Shown here piece by piece: positions 30,795-39,580 of a DNA stretch of 64,000 nucleotides. Positions within the stretch are counted from its first letter, which is position 1. Every line of letters starts with the position of its first letter. This DNA comes from JAFGLZ01 sp964622545 (GTDB taxonomy: Bacteria; Planctomycetota; Phycisphaerae; UBA1845; JAFGLZ01), in NCBI GenBank assembly GCA_964622545.1, contig CAZUQM010000014.1:62001-126000 (forward strand), read 5' to 3'. The position numbers and the translations under genes are program-made. The notes beneath the pieces were generated by a model, which had not been told where the DNA came from, did not search any database, and was given only the letters and a program-made list of their open reading frames with translations.

Positions 30795-31916
30795 ATGCGA
30801 TACTGCACGCGATGCGTTCTGCCCGACACGCGTCCCGGCGTGACGCTGGATGCCGACGGCGTCTGCGAGGGTTGCCGCACCCACGCCCAGCGCGGCGGCG
30901 GCATCGACTGGGCTAAGCGTCGCCGCCGACTCGAGACGATCTTCGAGCAGGCGCGGCAGCGCGACCGCGGGTACGACTGCATCATCCCGGTCAGCGGCGG
31001 CAAGGACAGCACGTGGCAGGTGGTCACGTGCCTGGCGTACGGCCTGCGGATCCTGGCCGTGACGTGGCGGACGCCGGGTCGGACCGCGCTGGGCCAGGCC
31101 AACCTCGACAACCTCGTCCGGCTCGGCGTGGACCATATCGACTACACGATCAACCCCGAGGTCGAGCGGAAGTTCATGCTGAAGGCCCTCGAGCGGACGG
31201 GCAGCACGGGGGTGCCGATGCACATGGCGATCTATGCGATTCCGCTGCGGCTCGCGGTGGCCATGGAGGTTCCGCTTGTGGTCTGGGGCGAGAACCCGCA
31301 CATCGAGTATGGCCGGACGGACGACAGCGACGAGAGCGACGAGCTCGGGCCCGGCTGGGGCCAGCGGCACGGGATCCTGCAGGGCTCGACGCCCGCGGAC
31401 TGGATCGACGACGAGCTCACGGCCAAGGATATGGAACCGTACACCATGCCGAGTGAGGAGGCGTTCCGGCGTTCCGGTGTGCGCTCGTTCTTCCTGGGCG
31501 ATTACCTTCCGTGGGACCCGGCCGAGAGCCTGCGCGTCGCGCAACAGCACGGGTTTCAGGTCCGCCAGGAGGGTCCTCGGCTGGGCCTGTACAACTACGC
31601 CGACATCGACTGCGATTTCATCTCGGTGCATCATCACTTCAAGTGGCTCAAGTTCGGCTGCACGCGGCTGTTCGACAACCTCGCGCTGGAGATCCGCAAC
31701 GGGCGTATGACGCGCGACGAGGCGGTCGACGTCATCCGCGAGCGAGGTGACCAGACGCCGCACGAAGACATCGAGGCCCTGTGCGCGTTCTTGCGGATGT
31801 CGCGGGACCGCTTCGGCGAGATCGAGGAATCGTTCCGCAACCACGACGTGTGGCAGCGGATCAACGGGGCGTGGCAGATTCCCGGCTTCATCGTGCCGGA
31901 CTGGACGTGGTCATGA
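30795..31916 (+). CDS. N-acetyl sugar amidotransferase, WbuX/WbpG/PseA-like
   Basis: A 373-aa ATP pyrophosphatase-type amidotransferase. The N-terminus is MRYCTRCVLPDTRPGV with a paired CEGC, a zinc site typical of the family. The PP-loop IIPVSGGKDSTWQ is near residue 63-75, followed by NPHIEYGRTDDSDESDE and DYLPWDP. Homologues convert a sugar acetamido group to an acetamidino group using ammonia from HisH/HisF-like partners; no such partners are in this cluster. ATG 30795 is used, with AAGGAGG eleven bases upstream; a GTG at 30756 overlapping the previous stop would add 13 residues. The final ATGA overlaps the next gene. Confidence 0.87.
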   Translation: MRYCTRCVLPDTRPGVTLDADGVCEGCRTHAQRGGGIDWAKRRRRLETIFEQARQRDRGYDCIIPVSGGKDSTWQVVTCLAYGLRILAVTWRTPGRTALGQANLDNLVRLGVDHIDYTINPEVERKFMLKALERTGSTGVPMHMAIYAIPLRLAVAMEVPLVVWGENPHIEYGRTDDSDESDELGPGWGQRHGILQGSTPADWIDDELTAKDMEPYTMPSEEAFRRSGVRSFFLGDYLPWDPAESLRVAQQHGFQVRQEGPRLGLYNYADIDCDFISVHHHFKWLKFGCTRLFDNLALEIRNGRMTRDEAVDVIRERGDQTPHEDIEALCAFLRMSRDRFGEIEESFRNHDVWQRINGAWQIPGFIVPDWTWS

Positions 31917-32254
31917 GATTCGAACCGAAGGACCCGCCGCGGACGTTCCGGGTCGGTCGCGAAGGCGCGATCGAGATTGCCGACTGCGGGCGCGTCCATC
32001 TTTCGGCCGACGAGCAGGTGACGTTCGTGACGCCGTCGGGCCGCGCGTACGACGTGGCCGCCAAGAGCTGGGGCTTCTACGCCACGCCGTCGGTGAACGG
32101 ACGGTTGAGGGATCAAGGCTTCCGGACCGCGCTGGTGCGGAACGAGCAGGGGCGGTTCTTCGTGATGCTCGTGGAGCGCGATCGCGTGGCGGATTTCGAG
32201 ACGTACTGTCGCGACGAGTCGCAGACCGTGGTGGAGTGGCTGGATGAGCGATAG
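31913..32254 (+). CDS. Hypothetical 113-aa protein of the sugar cluster
   Basis: Not recognised. The ATG overlaps the stop of the amidotransferase gene (ATGA), and the stop overlaps the next start by 11 bases, so the gene is embedded in the operon and translation is probably coupled. The sequence reads as a small soluble, beta-rich domain: FRVGREGAIEIADCGRVHLS, VTFVTPSGRAYDVAAKSWGF, then VNGRLRDQGFRTALVRNEQG and FFVMLVERDRVADF. No membrane segment, signal peptide or Cys cluster. It could be an accessory or specificity subunit for the amidotransferase or a methyltransferase; this is only positional inference. Confidence 0.7.
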   Translation: MRFEPKDPPRTFRVGREGAIEIADCGRVHLSADEQVTFVTPSGRAYDVAAKSWGFYATPSVNGRLRDQGFRTALVRNEQGRFFVMLVERDRVADFETYCRDESQTVVEWLDER

Positions 32255-33080
32255 GTCGGCCGACAGGGCAACGCCTCCGTGCTGGTTGTGCGGCTCGACG
32301 GGCGGCGAGCTGGTGGCCGAGATCCGCCAGCGGCCGGAGCGCGAGCCCGACTTCGGCATCGACCCGTCGCGCTATCGGCGGGCGATCCATCGCTGCGATC
32401 GCTGCGGCGTGTTCTACAGCGCGCACGAGCTGCTCGGCGACGACGTCTACGCGGGCACGTACAACGCGTCGATCTATGAGCATCAGTTGGCCGAGCGGTA
32501 CGATCGCGTCATGGCCCTGCCGTCGGATCAGTCGGACAACCGGCAGCGGGTCGCGCGGGTGGCGGGGTTCGTCGCGGACCACGTCGGTCCGGCGGATCGG
32601 ATACGGGTGCTGGACGTGGGCAGTGGACTGTGCGTGTTCCTCGGCGGGATGAAGGAGCATGGCTTCCATTGCACGTGCGTCGACCCGGACCCGATCGCCG
32701 CGCGGCACGCCCTGGAGCATGTCGGCATCGACGCCGCCCACGCGGGGACGCTGGCCGATCTTCGCGACGGCGAGCGGTTCGACGTGATCGCGTTCAACAA
32801 GGTGCTCGAGCACGTCAAGGATCCGGTGCGACAACTCCGCCTGGCCGCGTCGCTGCTGGCCGAGGGCGGCGTCATCTACGTGGAGCTGCCGGACGGTGAG
32901 GCCGCGCTGCGGGCGGGTACGATCGCCGAGCGGGAAGAGTTCTTCATCGATCACGCCACGATTCACTGCGCCGATTCGCTGACCTATCTCGCGGGTGCGG
33001 CCGATCTGCACATCGTCGAGATGCAGGCCATCCATGAACCCAGCGACAAGTGGACGCTCTACGCCTTCCTCCGCCGATGA
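32244..33080 (+). CDS. Class I SAM methyltransferase (zinc-ribbon type)
   Basis: A 278-aa methyltransferase resembling UbiE/UbiG-like sugar methyltransferases. Cys pairs CWLCG and CDRCGVFY form an N-terminal zinc ribbon. SAM motif I is VLDVGSGLCVFL, then CTCVDPDPIAARHALE and FDVIAFNKVLEHVKDPV, then a motif III-like GGVIYVELPDGEAAL. It overlaps the end of the 113-aa gene. It is the last plus-strand gene before a convergent gene 24 bp away. Together with the methyltransferase at 29704 it suggests a doubly modified sugar. Confidence 0.85.
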   Translation: MSDRSADRATPPCWLCGSTGGELVAEIRQRPEREPDFGIDPSRYRRAIHRCDRCGVFYSAHELLGDDVYAGTYNASIYEHQLAERYDRVMALPSDQSDNRQRVARVAGFVADHVGPADRIRVLDVGSGLCVFLGGMKEHGFHCTCVDPDPIAARHALEHVGIDAAHAGTLADLRDGERFDVIAFNKVLEHVKDPVRQLRLAASLLAEGGVIYVELPDGEAALRAGTIAEREEFFIDHATIHCADSLTYLAGAADLHIVEMQAIHEPSDKWTLYAFLRR

Positions 33081-33103
33081 GCGTCGGCCCCGTGCGTCGG
33101 TGA

Positions 33104-34984
33104 TCAAGCGTCGGCGAGCTGCCGGAACCATGCCAGACAGCGATCGGCCGACGCGTGTTGTGTGCCCTCGATGAAGGCGTGCGCGGCCCGGGTCGTCCGG
33201 TCGACGCGGGCGGCGTAGTGGTCGGGGTCGGTGAAGAGGCGGTCGAGCTCGGCTTCGAACTCGGGCAGGTCGCCGGCGTGAAACCATGCTTCGGTGGCCC
33301 ACTGCTTCGGGTCATACCAGACCAGGTTGCGGGAGAGCATCATGACGGGTCTGGCCAGCAGGCTGGCCTCGACGAGCGCCGACGTGATGACGCACCAACA
33401 GCACACGGCGTCGCTGGCCCTGACCGCGGGCGCCAGCGGCTGATTCTCGAGTACGATCAACCGGCGGTCGGGCGGCAGGTCGCGGTTGAGCCGCTCGTAC
33501 AGTTCGTGCAGATCCCAGCGTGGATGGGGTTTGATGACGAACCGCCAGTCGCCGCGGCGCCGGGCCAGCTCGGCCAGCTCGCGGGTGCATCGCACGCCGT
33601 CGGCCCAATCGACGTACGGCAGGTGTGGGAGCTTGGAGGGCATGCCGGCCTTGGTCGTGCAGATCAGCACGATCCGCCGGTCGGGCGGTATACCGTGCTG
33701 ATTGCGGAGATCGAGGGCGGGCTCCTCGTCGTTCGATCGTCGGCGGGCGTCCTCCAAGAGCTGGTCGCTCCAGGGATCCCCCGTGACGACGACGCGCCGC
33801 GGGTCGAGCCCGTGCTCGATGAGAACGGCGCGGTGTCGCCGACTGATCGTTCCCACGGTCGCGCGGTCGGGAAGACTGGTGAACCAACTCACATGACCGA
33901 CCATCATCAACCCGTGCGGCAAGGCCAAGGACGGGATGCCCTCATCGACGGCGACGTCGAGGATCGGGGCATGGTAGTTCTCCACGAATCCCGCCGGCTT
34001 GCACCGGGCGAGGAACGACCGCCACACCCGGATGTGTTGGGCCATCTTGACCGCGTAGTCACCGAAGAGGAACTCGAAGTGGCACCGGAGGTGAGGGTTG
34101 TCGAAGAGGATACGGAGGTCGTCGTCGGCCGAGCTGCCTGCGGCTTGGAACGCCGCGAACGCCTCGCGGGCGAGCGGTGCGATCCCCTCGACGGGTGGCC
34201 ATGGGGTCACCTGGGATTCGTGCCAGACGTGATGGCCTTCGCTGCGGAGGCAGGTCAGGGTCCGTTCGTCGGCGTTCTTGTAGAGCTGGACGGCCTGATA
34301 GCCGAGTTCCCCGCGCACCCGGCGGATCAGGGGGAGCTGGCGGAGCAGGTCGTCGGCGTTGGCGTGGAAGAGCGCGACGGGGCGGTCGCCTAGCTCCGCC
34401 TCGACATCCACGGGGGGCAAGCTCACCTCGCTGCGCTTGGCGATGTGGTCCTCGAAGGCGGCGCCGGCTTCCAACGCATCGCGGGACACGAGCCGGACGG
34501 GTAGGCCGGCCTGCTCGGCGATCCCGCGGAGCACCCCGAACAGCAGCGGCATCTTGGTGACCTCGACGGGTTGGTCCAGGCCGTGCGAGGGCCCTTCCTC
34601 GAAGGTGACGATCTCCTTGGGTTGCAGCGCCTCGACCGCCCGGCGCAAGGCGTAGGCGACCCAGGTCAGGCGGGCCAGCGCGCCGACGTGGCGGAACGCG
34701 GCCATGCCCAGCAGGTTGATGCCCTCGAAGTCGATGCGGGCGTGCCGTTCCCAGTGCTGCCATACGGCGGCCTCGTAGGTTCGCATGCGGGGGCGCTCGT
34801 CGGGGGAGAGGATGTCCCACGGCGTGAGGTGCTGCAGGCCACGGTGGGAGAGCTCCAGATGGATGTCGGCGTCGAAGGCCAGGACGTGACCGTTCAGCGC
34901 ATCGGGGGCCTCGGCCTGGACGCAGGCCAGGTCGTCGGCATCGAGCAGGGCTAGGAACGTCGGGCGTGGCATGGTGGTTCCCAT
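33104..34984 (-). CDS. GT-B-fold surface carbohydrate protein (capsule / CDP-glycerol transferase-like)
   Basis: A 626-aa cytosolic protein. The C-terminal half looks like a GT-B donor domain: RRIVLICTTKAGMP, WRFVIKPHPRWDLHELYERL, and SDAVCCWCVITSALVEASLL followed by ARPVMML, as in capsule synthesis and glycerophosphotransferase-type proteins. The middle has PHGLMMVGHVSW. The N-terminal half is divergent, with a helical stretch (ALARLTWVAYALRRAVEAL). No membrane segments. ATG 34984 or ATG 34972 could be the start; neither has a decisive ribosome site. It converges on the sugar operon, and probably adds or assembles the modified sugar. Confidence 0.7.
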   Translation of the reverse strand: MGTTMPRPTFLALLDADDLACVQAEAPDALNGHVLAFDADIHLELSHRGLQHLTPWDILSPDERPRMRTYEAAVWQHWERHARIDFEGINLLGMAAFRHVGALARLTWVAYALRRAVEALQPKEIVTFEEGPSHGLDQPVEVTKMPLLFGVLRGIAEQAGLPVRLVSRDALEAGAAFEDHIAKRSEVSLPPVDVEAELGDRPVALFHANADDLLRQLPLIRRVRGELGYQAVQLYKNADERTLTCLRSEGHHVWHESQVTPWPPVEGIAPLAREAFAAFQAAGSSADDDLRILFDNPHLRCHFEFLFGDYAVKMAQHIRVWRSFLARCKPAGFVENYHAPILDVAVDEGIPSLALPHGLMMVGHVSWFTSLPDRATVGTISRRHRAVLIEHGLDPRRVVVTGDPWSDQLLEDARRRSNDEEPALDLRNQHGIPPDRRIVLICTTKAGMPSKLPHLPYVDWADGVRCTRELAELARRRGDWRFVIKPHPRWDLHELYERLNRDLPPDRRLIVLENQPLAPAVRASDAVCCWCVITSALVEASLLARPVMMLSRNLVWYDPKQWATEAWFHAGDLPEFEAELDRLFTDPDHYAARVDRTTRAAHAFIEGTQHASADRCLAWFRQLADA

Positions 34985-35170
34985 CGGCAGGGCCTGCTTG
35001 GCCGGCTGTCGTTATCGATACTATCGGACGCCAGCGAAGCAGGCTGAAATGCCGCAGCGGTTTCCCCTGGCCGATCGCCCCGGCGATTGCCGATGTAACC
35101 ATAGCATCCGGAGGCCCCGGGTGCGTCGCCGAAGGTCCGCGCCGTCCGGCACATCGGGAAAGGTGCTCTC

Positions 35171-37561
35171 TTGACCCAACATGATCCGCGCGAGTCGCTC
35201 TTGCTTCTGGCGAACCAGAAGCGGCCGTATGAATTCCTCCAGAGGGCGTTGTTCCATCTGGCCCAGGTGCCCTCGGATGGTCAGGTCCGACTGCTCACGG
35301 TGCGGACCTTCGCCGAAATCGGACTCTTCGGCCCGGCTGTGGAGCTGATCGACGATCAGCCGGGGTTGCTCCAGCAAGCCCCGGACCTGGCCGCCTCGGC
35401 CGAGGCCCTTCGCCGGCAGCCGTCGGGGTTCGTGCCGTGGGCCGACCTGGCGGAGGTCTTCGAGAAGAACCTGGCCGCCGCCTGCGAGCGGTACGAGGCG
35501 ATTCGCGACAACGAGAGCGCGCTGCGCGAGGCGACCGCGGACCTCGAGCTGTTCCGCTGCCATCACGGTAACCTCGGACTCAGCCGTCGTGGCGACGGGT
35601 CGCTGCGCGAATGGTTGCCCGGGATGGTCGATTGGCCGGCCATGGTCGAGGGCTGCGAGGCCTTGCGTCCGGACCCGCGAGGTGTGTGCATGCCCATGAT
35701 CGTCGAGGGGGTCGGGCTGGGGCATGTCGTCCGCGCCGTGTACGACAACACCAGCGAGATGTTCCTGACCTACACGCCGCTGATCCACGTCTTCGAGCCG
35801 AACCTCGCGCAGCTCGCCGCGTGGCTGCACGTGGCCGACCACCGCGACATGCTGGCCGACGAGCGCTTCCTGCTGTGGGTCGGGCCGCGGGGCGCCGAAG
35901 GCTTCATCGACTACCACCGGGCGGACCGGGCCCAGGCGGTCCCGCTGGGCGTCATGCGTCAACCCGGCTGGGGTCCCGCGGCCGAGCCCATGGCCGCCGG
36001 CGTCTTGGACCGCTTGAACGACGAGACGGGGGCGCTCGAGGCGGAGCACCTGGCCGCGATCCGCGCGGGCCTCGCCGGCCGCTCCGAGCCGGAGGAGATC
36101 GCCGGGCGTTTCGCCGAGCGACACGACCGTCCGCTGAAGATCCTGGGGATTACGAGCCGGTTCACGACGTTCCTCCAGTACTCGATGCGAGACATCGAAG
36201 CGACCGCCCGAGCCCGGGGACACGAGTTCCTGCTGTTGATCGAGCCGCATGATCACACCCCGCTCTTGCGGAGGGATTACATCCTGTCGCGGATCCGGGA
36301 GGCCATGCCGGACCTCATTCTGGTGTTGGACCACAACCGGAAGGAATACGAGTCGACGTACGACTACCCGATACCGTACTGCAACTGGATCCAGGACGAC
36401 CTGCCCCATCTCTTCGGGCCGGGAGCGGGGACGGGGCTTCATCCCTACGACCTCGTCGTCGGGCTCATCGGCAACAGCCGTCTGCGGGAGTCCGGGTATC
36501 CGCCGGAGCAATGCCGCTACTTGCCCATGCCGGTCAGCACCGACAAGTTTTCGAACGAGCCGGTGTCCGCTTCCGAGAGGGCGGCTCACGCCTGCGACGT
36601 ATCGTTCGTCAGCCACCTGCACTACACGCGCGAGGAGGTCCTTCGCGAGGCGCTGGCGCAGGTGGAGCAGCCGGAGCTACGTCGATTGATGGAGGCTCAG
36701 TACGAGAGGTTGGGCGACGAGATCGCCGCCGGCGACGTGTCGGGGACGTTCCTCCAGACGGTCGAGCGGATTCGGCTTCTGGCCCGCGAGCTGGGCTTTG
36801 AGATCGACCGGTCGAACGCCAACAGGTTCCGGCAGCTCTTCACCGATCGGATCATCAACGCCTACTACCGCGAGCAGGTGCTGCAGTGGACCAGCGACAT
36901 GGGGCTGAACCTCCACATCTACGGCAAGGGGTGGGAGCGGCACCCGACGCTGGCCAAGCACGCCCGCGGACCCGCGGACCACGGACACCAGCTCCGGTGT
37001 ATCTACCAGGCCTCGACGTTCAACATCCAGGCCGTTCCCTCGGGGGCGATACACCAACGTCTCATCGAAGGCCTGAGCGCGGGAGGCTTCTTCCTGATCC
37101 GGCGGACGCCCTCCGACGACGTGGCCGCACTACAGGAGTCAATTCGGGATCGGTGTATCGCGCTGGGTCTGCAAGACACGACTGAGCTGTGGAACACGTC
37201 GGACGCGAACCTTGCCGCGGATGTCCGCGCCCTCAACGAGGCGCTCTTCGCGCCGTCTCAGCTTCACGATCACTTCGTGGCCGACCAGTACTTCGACGCC
37301 CGCAGCGGCCTGCGCTTGCAGGCGGGGACGCTGCTGCCGCATTACGATGAGGTCCGTTTCGGCACGCGGGAGGAGTTCGAGCGCGTCGTGGCCCGGTTCA
37401 TCGAGGATGCTGACGCGCGACGCGAGGTTGCCGCGGCCCAGCGCGCGGCCGTGATCGATCAGTTCGGCTACACGGCCGTCCTCGAGCGCATCTTCGACTT
37501 CGCCGAGGAGCGCTTCGCATCGCTTGCCGCGGCCCAAGGCGTGCAGACGGTCACAAGCTAG
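35171..37561 (+). CDS. CgeB-like glycosyltransferase with large N-terminal extension
   Basis: A 796-aa protein. Residues about 330-480 resemble DUF3880 (LKILGITSRFTTFLQYSMRD, then PIPYCNWIQDDLPHLFG), and about 580-770 resemble the CgeB/Glyco_trans_1_2 domain (LHIYGKGWERHPTLAKHARG, then HQRLIEGLSAGGFFLIRR). The first 320 residues hold TPR-like helices (FLQRALFHLAQVPSDGQVRL) and are unassigned. The start is TTG 35171 with GAAAGGTG about six bases before it. It is divergent from the GT-B gene across 186 bp. Such enzymes decorate surface or spore glycans; here it is a candidate transferase for the acid sugar made upstream. Confidence 0.75.
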   Translation: MTQHDPRESLLLLANQKRPYEFLQRALFHLAQVPSDGQVRLLTVRTFAEIGLFGPAVELIDDQPGLLQQAPDLAASAEALRRQPSGFVPWADLAEVFEKNLAAACERYEAIRDNESALREATADLELFRCHHGNLGLSRRGDGSLREWLPGMVDWPAMVEGCEALRPDPRGVCMPMIVEGVGLGHVVRAVYDNTSEMFLTYTPLIHVFEPNLAQLAAWLHVADHRDMLADERFLLWVGPRGAEGFIDYHRADRAQAVPLGVMRQPGWGPAAEPMAAGVLDRLNDETGALEAEHLAAIRAGLAGRSEPEEIAGRFAERHDRPLKILGITSRFTTFLQYSMRDIEATARARGHEFLLLIEPHDHTPLLRRDYILSRIREAMPDLILVLDHNRKEYESTYDYPIPYCNWIQDDLPHLFGPGAGTGLHPYDLVVGLIGNSRLRESGYPPEQCRYLPMPVSTDKFSNEPVSASERAAHACDVSFVSHLHYTREEVLREALAQVEQPELRRLMEAQYERLGDEIAAGDVSGTFLQTVERIRLLARELGFEIDRSNANRFRQLFTDRIINAYYREQVLQWTSDMGLNLHIYGKGWERHPTLAKHARGPADHGHQLRCIYQASTFNIQAVPSGAIHQRLIEGLSAGGFFLIRRTPSDDVAALQESIRDRCIALGLQDTTELWNTSDANLAADVRALNEALFAPSQLHDHFVADQYFDARSGLRLQAGTLLPHYDEVRFGTREEFERVVARFIEDADARREVAAAQRAAVIDQFGYTAVLERIFDFAEERFASLAAAQGVQTVTS

Positions 37562-37664
37562 ACCCCATCCATCCTGCCTCGGCAGCCCCCCCGTCGACTT
37601 GCCGTTGTGGGGCGAAGCGCCGTGCGACCCTTGCCGGGCGCATGGGGGTCGGGTTGAGTCGGCC

Positions 37665-39056
37665 TCAGGCGTCGAACGACCGACCCATCGCGCGGTGGAT
37701 CTCGTTGTGACGCTGCTTGCTGAGCGGGTAGGGCCAGAACGCGGCCGCGGCCAACACGAACAAGATCACCGGTACGCCGACGAAGAGGATGCGCAACCCC
37801 ATCAGCGCCGAGTCGGCCTGGACGACGGCCTCGCCCTCGTAGCCGAGGCGTTGCAGCGTCTGGCCGATCAAGGCGTAGGCGACGGCCTGGCTGATCTTGC
37901 GGCTGAACTCGGCCGCGCCCCAATAGAACCCCTCGCGGCGCCGACCGGTGAGGTATTCGTCGTAGTCGACGGTATCGCCGATGATCGAGTACGGCAGGGA
38001 CATGAACCCCCCGAAGGCGAGCCCCATCACGCCGAGCAGCACGACGAACAGCCATACGCGATCGGGCGAGAGCAGCCACATCGGTCCGACGGCGACGGCA
38101 GCCAACAGCAGCGCGCCGATCAGGGCGGGCCGTTTGTCGGTCCGCTTGCTGAACCACGCCCACAGCGGCACGGCGATGATCGCACAGACCAGGAAGGCCA
38201 TCACGGCGTAGGGGAAGACGTCCTCGGCGCGAAGGACGTGCTTGGCCACCTGGGCGCCGACGATGACGGGCACGATGATGCCCACGTTGTACAGCAGATA
38301 CGTGGTTAGGATGATGACGAACGGCTTGTTGCGGAGCATGTCCCCGAAGCGGACGCGCGAGGTTGCTCCGTCGGACCGGCTGAACTCTGCCCGCTCGCGC
38401 GTACCGAAGACCGTGATCAGCATCGTGACGAAGATGACCACCCCGCAGATGCCGCTGGTGAAGCTGAAGCCGATGCGTTCGCTGCCGAACAGCCCGGCCA
38501 CGATCTTGGCCGTGGCGCCGCCGGCGAGCCCGATGATGTAGAAGCCCTGGCGGTAGGCGATCAGGGACGTCCGTTCGTGATGATCGAGGGTCAGCTCGGT
38601 GCCCAACCCGTTGTAGGGCACGAGATAGACCGTCGCACAGAGGTAGAACGCCGTGGCGGTCAGGAAGAGGTGCAGGCCGGTGTGCTCGGCCGGGGGCGTG
38701 AAGAGTAGGAACATCGACAGCCCGTACGGCGCGGCGACGGCGAGGATGAAGGGTCTGCGGCGGCCCATCCGCGTGCGGGTCCGGTCGGACCACCATCCCA
38801 TGGGGATGTCGGTCAGCGCATCGAGGATGACGGCGACCGCGATGGCCGTTCCCACCGTACCGGCCGGGACGTGCATGACGTCGGTGTAGAAGTACATCAG
38901 GTAGAGCGTGAGGCTGAACTCGAACAGGCCGTTGCCGAACGTGGAGATGCCGTAGCTGAGCTTGGTGCCGAGGGAGAGCTTCCACGACGGCGCGTCGGTC
39001 GGCGACGCGGGGTGTGCCTCGGGTGGTGCCGTCGTGCTCGGTTCGGTGCCGGTCAT
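37665..39056 (-). CDS. GPH-family sugar:cation symporter (MFS)
   Basis: A 463-aa inner-membrane transporter with about 12 hydrophobic helices. The N-terminal segment KLSYGISTFGNGLFEFSLTL and DALTDIPMGWWSDRTRTRMG, followed by RRRPFI, match the glycoside-pentoside-hexuronide (MelB-like) family, where the Asp residues in helices II and IV couple cation to sugar uptake. YLVPYNGLGTELT is also typical. It lies 21 bp downstream of the EamA gene on the minus strand and 103 bp from the convergent glycosyltransferase. Probably imports an oligosaccharide or hexuronide released by the exported lyases; the substrate is a guess. Confidence 0.87.
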   Translation of the reverse strand: MTGTEPSTTAPPEAHPASPTDAPSWKLSLGTKLSYGISTFGNGLFEFSLTLYLMYFYTDVMHVPAGTVGTAIAVAVILDALTDIPMGWWSDRTRTRMGRRRPFILAVAAPYGLSMFLLFTPPAEHTGLHLFLTATAFYLCATVYLVPYNGLGTELTLDHHERTSLIAYRQGFYIIGLAGGATAKIVAGLFGSERIGFSFTSGICGVVIFVTMLITVFGTRERAEFSRSDGATSRVRFGDMLRNKPFVIILTTYLLYNVGIIVPVIVGAQVAKHVLRAEDVFPYAVMAFLVCAIIAVPLWAWFSKRTDKRPALIGALLLAAVAVGPMWLLSPDRVWLFVVLLGVMGLAFGGFMSLPYSIIGDTVDYDEYLTGRRREGFYWGAAEFSRKISQAVAYALIGQTLQRLGYEGEAVVQADSALMGLRILFVGVPVILFVLAAAAFWPYPLSKQRHNEIHRAMGRSFDA

Positions 39057-39077
39057 CGGGTTCGGCTCGTTTCGGCG

Positions 39078-39506
39078 TCAGACGGGTCTGGGTTGCGTGG
39101 GCCAAGCCAGCAGGACCACGGCCACCATCGCCAGCAGGATACCGAGCATCTGCACGGGCGTGGGCCGCTCGCCGAGGAAGGCCGCGCCCAGGATGATCGG
39201 GACGGTCATGTAGAGGGACGACATGGGCGAGAGGATGGAGATCGGCGCGCCCTCGCACATGCGATAGAACCCCCAATTGGCGATGACGTAGCACGCCCCG
39301 ACGGCGACCGCAACCAGGTGCCCTGTGCCCAGGTGCAGCTCGGACCATCTGACCTTCGGGGCCAGCAGCAGCCCGATCATGAGGTAGCCGGGCATGTTGA
39401 AGACGACGGCGGTGAAGTTGTCGATGCTGCGTGTGGCGATCTTCATCAGGAAGATGCCCAGGCCCCAGCCGAGGACGGTCAGCGCAAAATACAACCAGAC
39501 GGTCAT
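39078..39506 (-). CDS. Small EamA/DMT-family membrane protein
   Basis: A 142-aa protein with four to five membrane segments: WLYFALTVLGWGLGIFLMKI, GYLMIGLLLAP, LVAVAVGACYVIANWGFY and ILGAAFLGERPTPVQMLGIL with a final VAVVLLAWP. The GERPTPVQMLGILLAM stretch is the classic EamA end motif. It is half the usual ten-helix size, so it would act as a dimer like EmrE-sized transporters. GGGAGGA eight bases before the ATG fixes the start. It lies between tkt (74 bp upstream) and the sugar symporter (21 bp downstream). Confidence 0.85.
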   Translation of the reverse strand: MTVWLYFALTVLGWGLGIFLMKIATRSIDNFTAVVFNMPGYLMIGLLLAPKVRWSELHLGTGHLVAVAVGACYVIANWGFYRMCEGAPISILSPMSSLYMTVPIILGAAFLGERPTPVQMLGILLAMVAVVLLAWPTQPRPV

Positions 39507-39580
39507 GGGTGGATTCCTCCCCTTGGGGATGACCTACAGGATGCGGCGCGTCGCTCGTTGTGCGGACTCGTTGGCTCCGC

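Noticed and set aside
35000..35060. TTGGCC and TACTAT as a promoter for the CgeB-like gene
   Set aside because: The spacer is 15 bases and both hexamers are poor, so I do not list it.
37558..39348. A 596-codon minus-strand frame overlapping the symporter gene in another phase
   Set aside because: Arg/His/Pro-rich without hydrophobic pattern, whereas the other phase gives a 12-helix GPH transporter.
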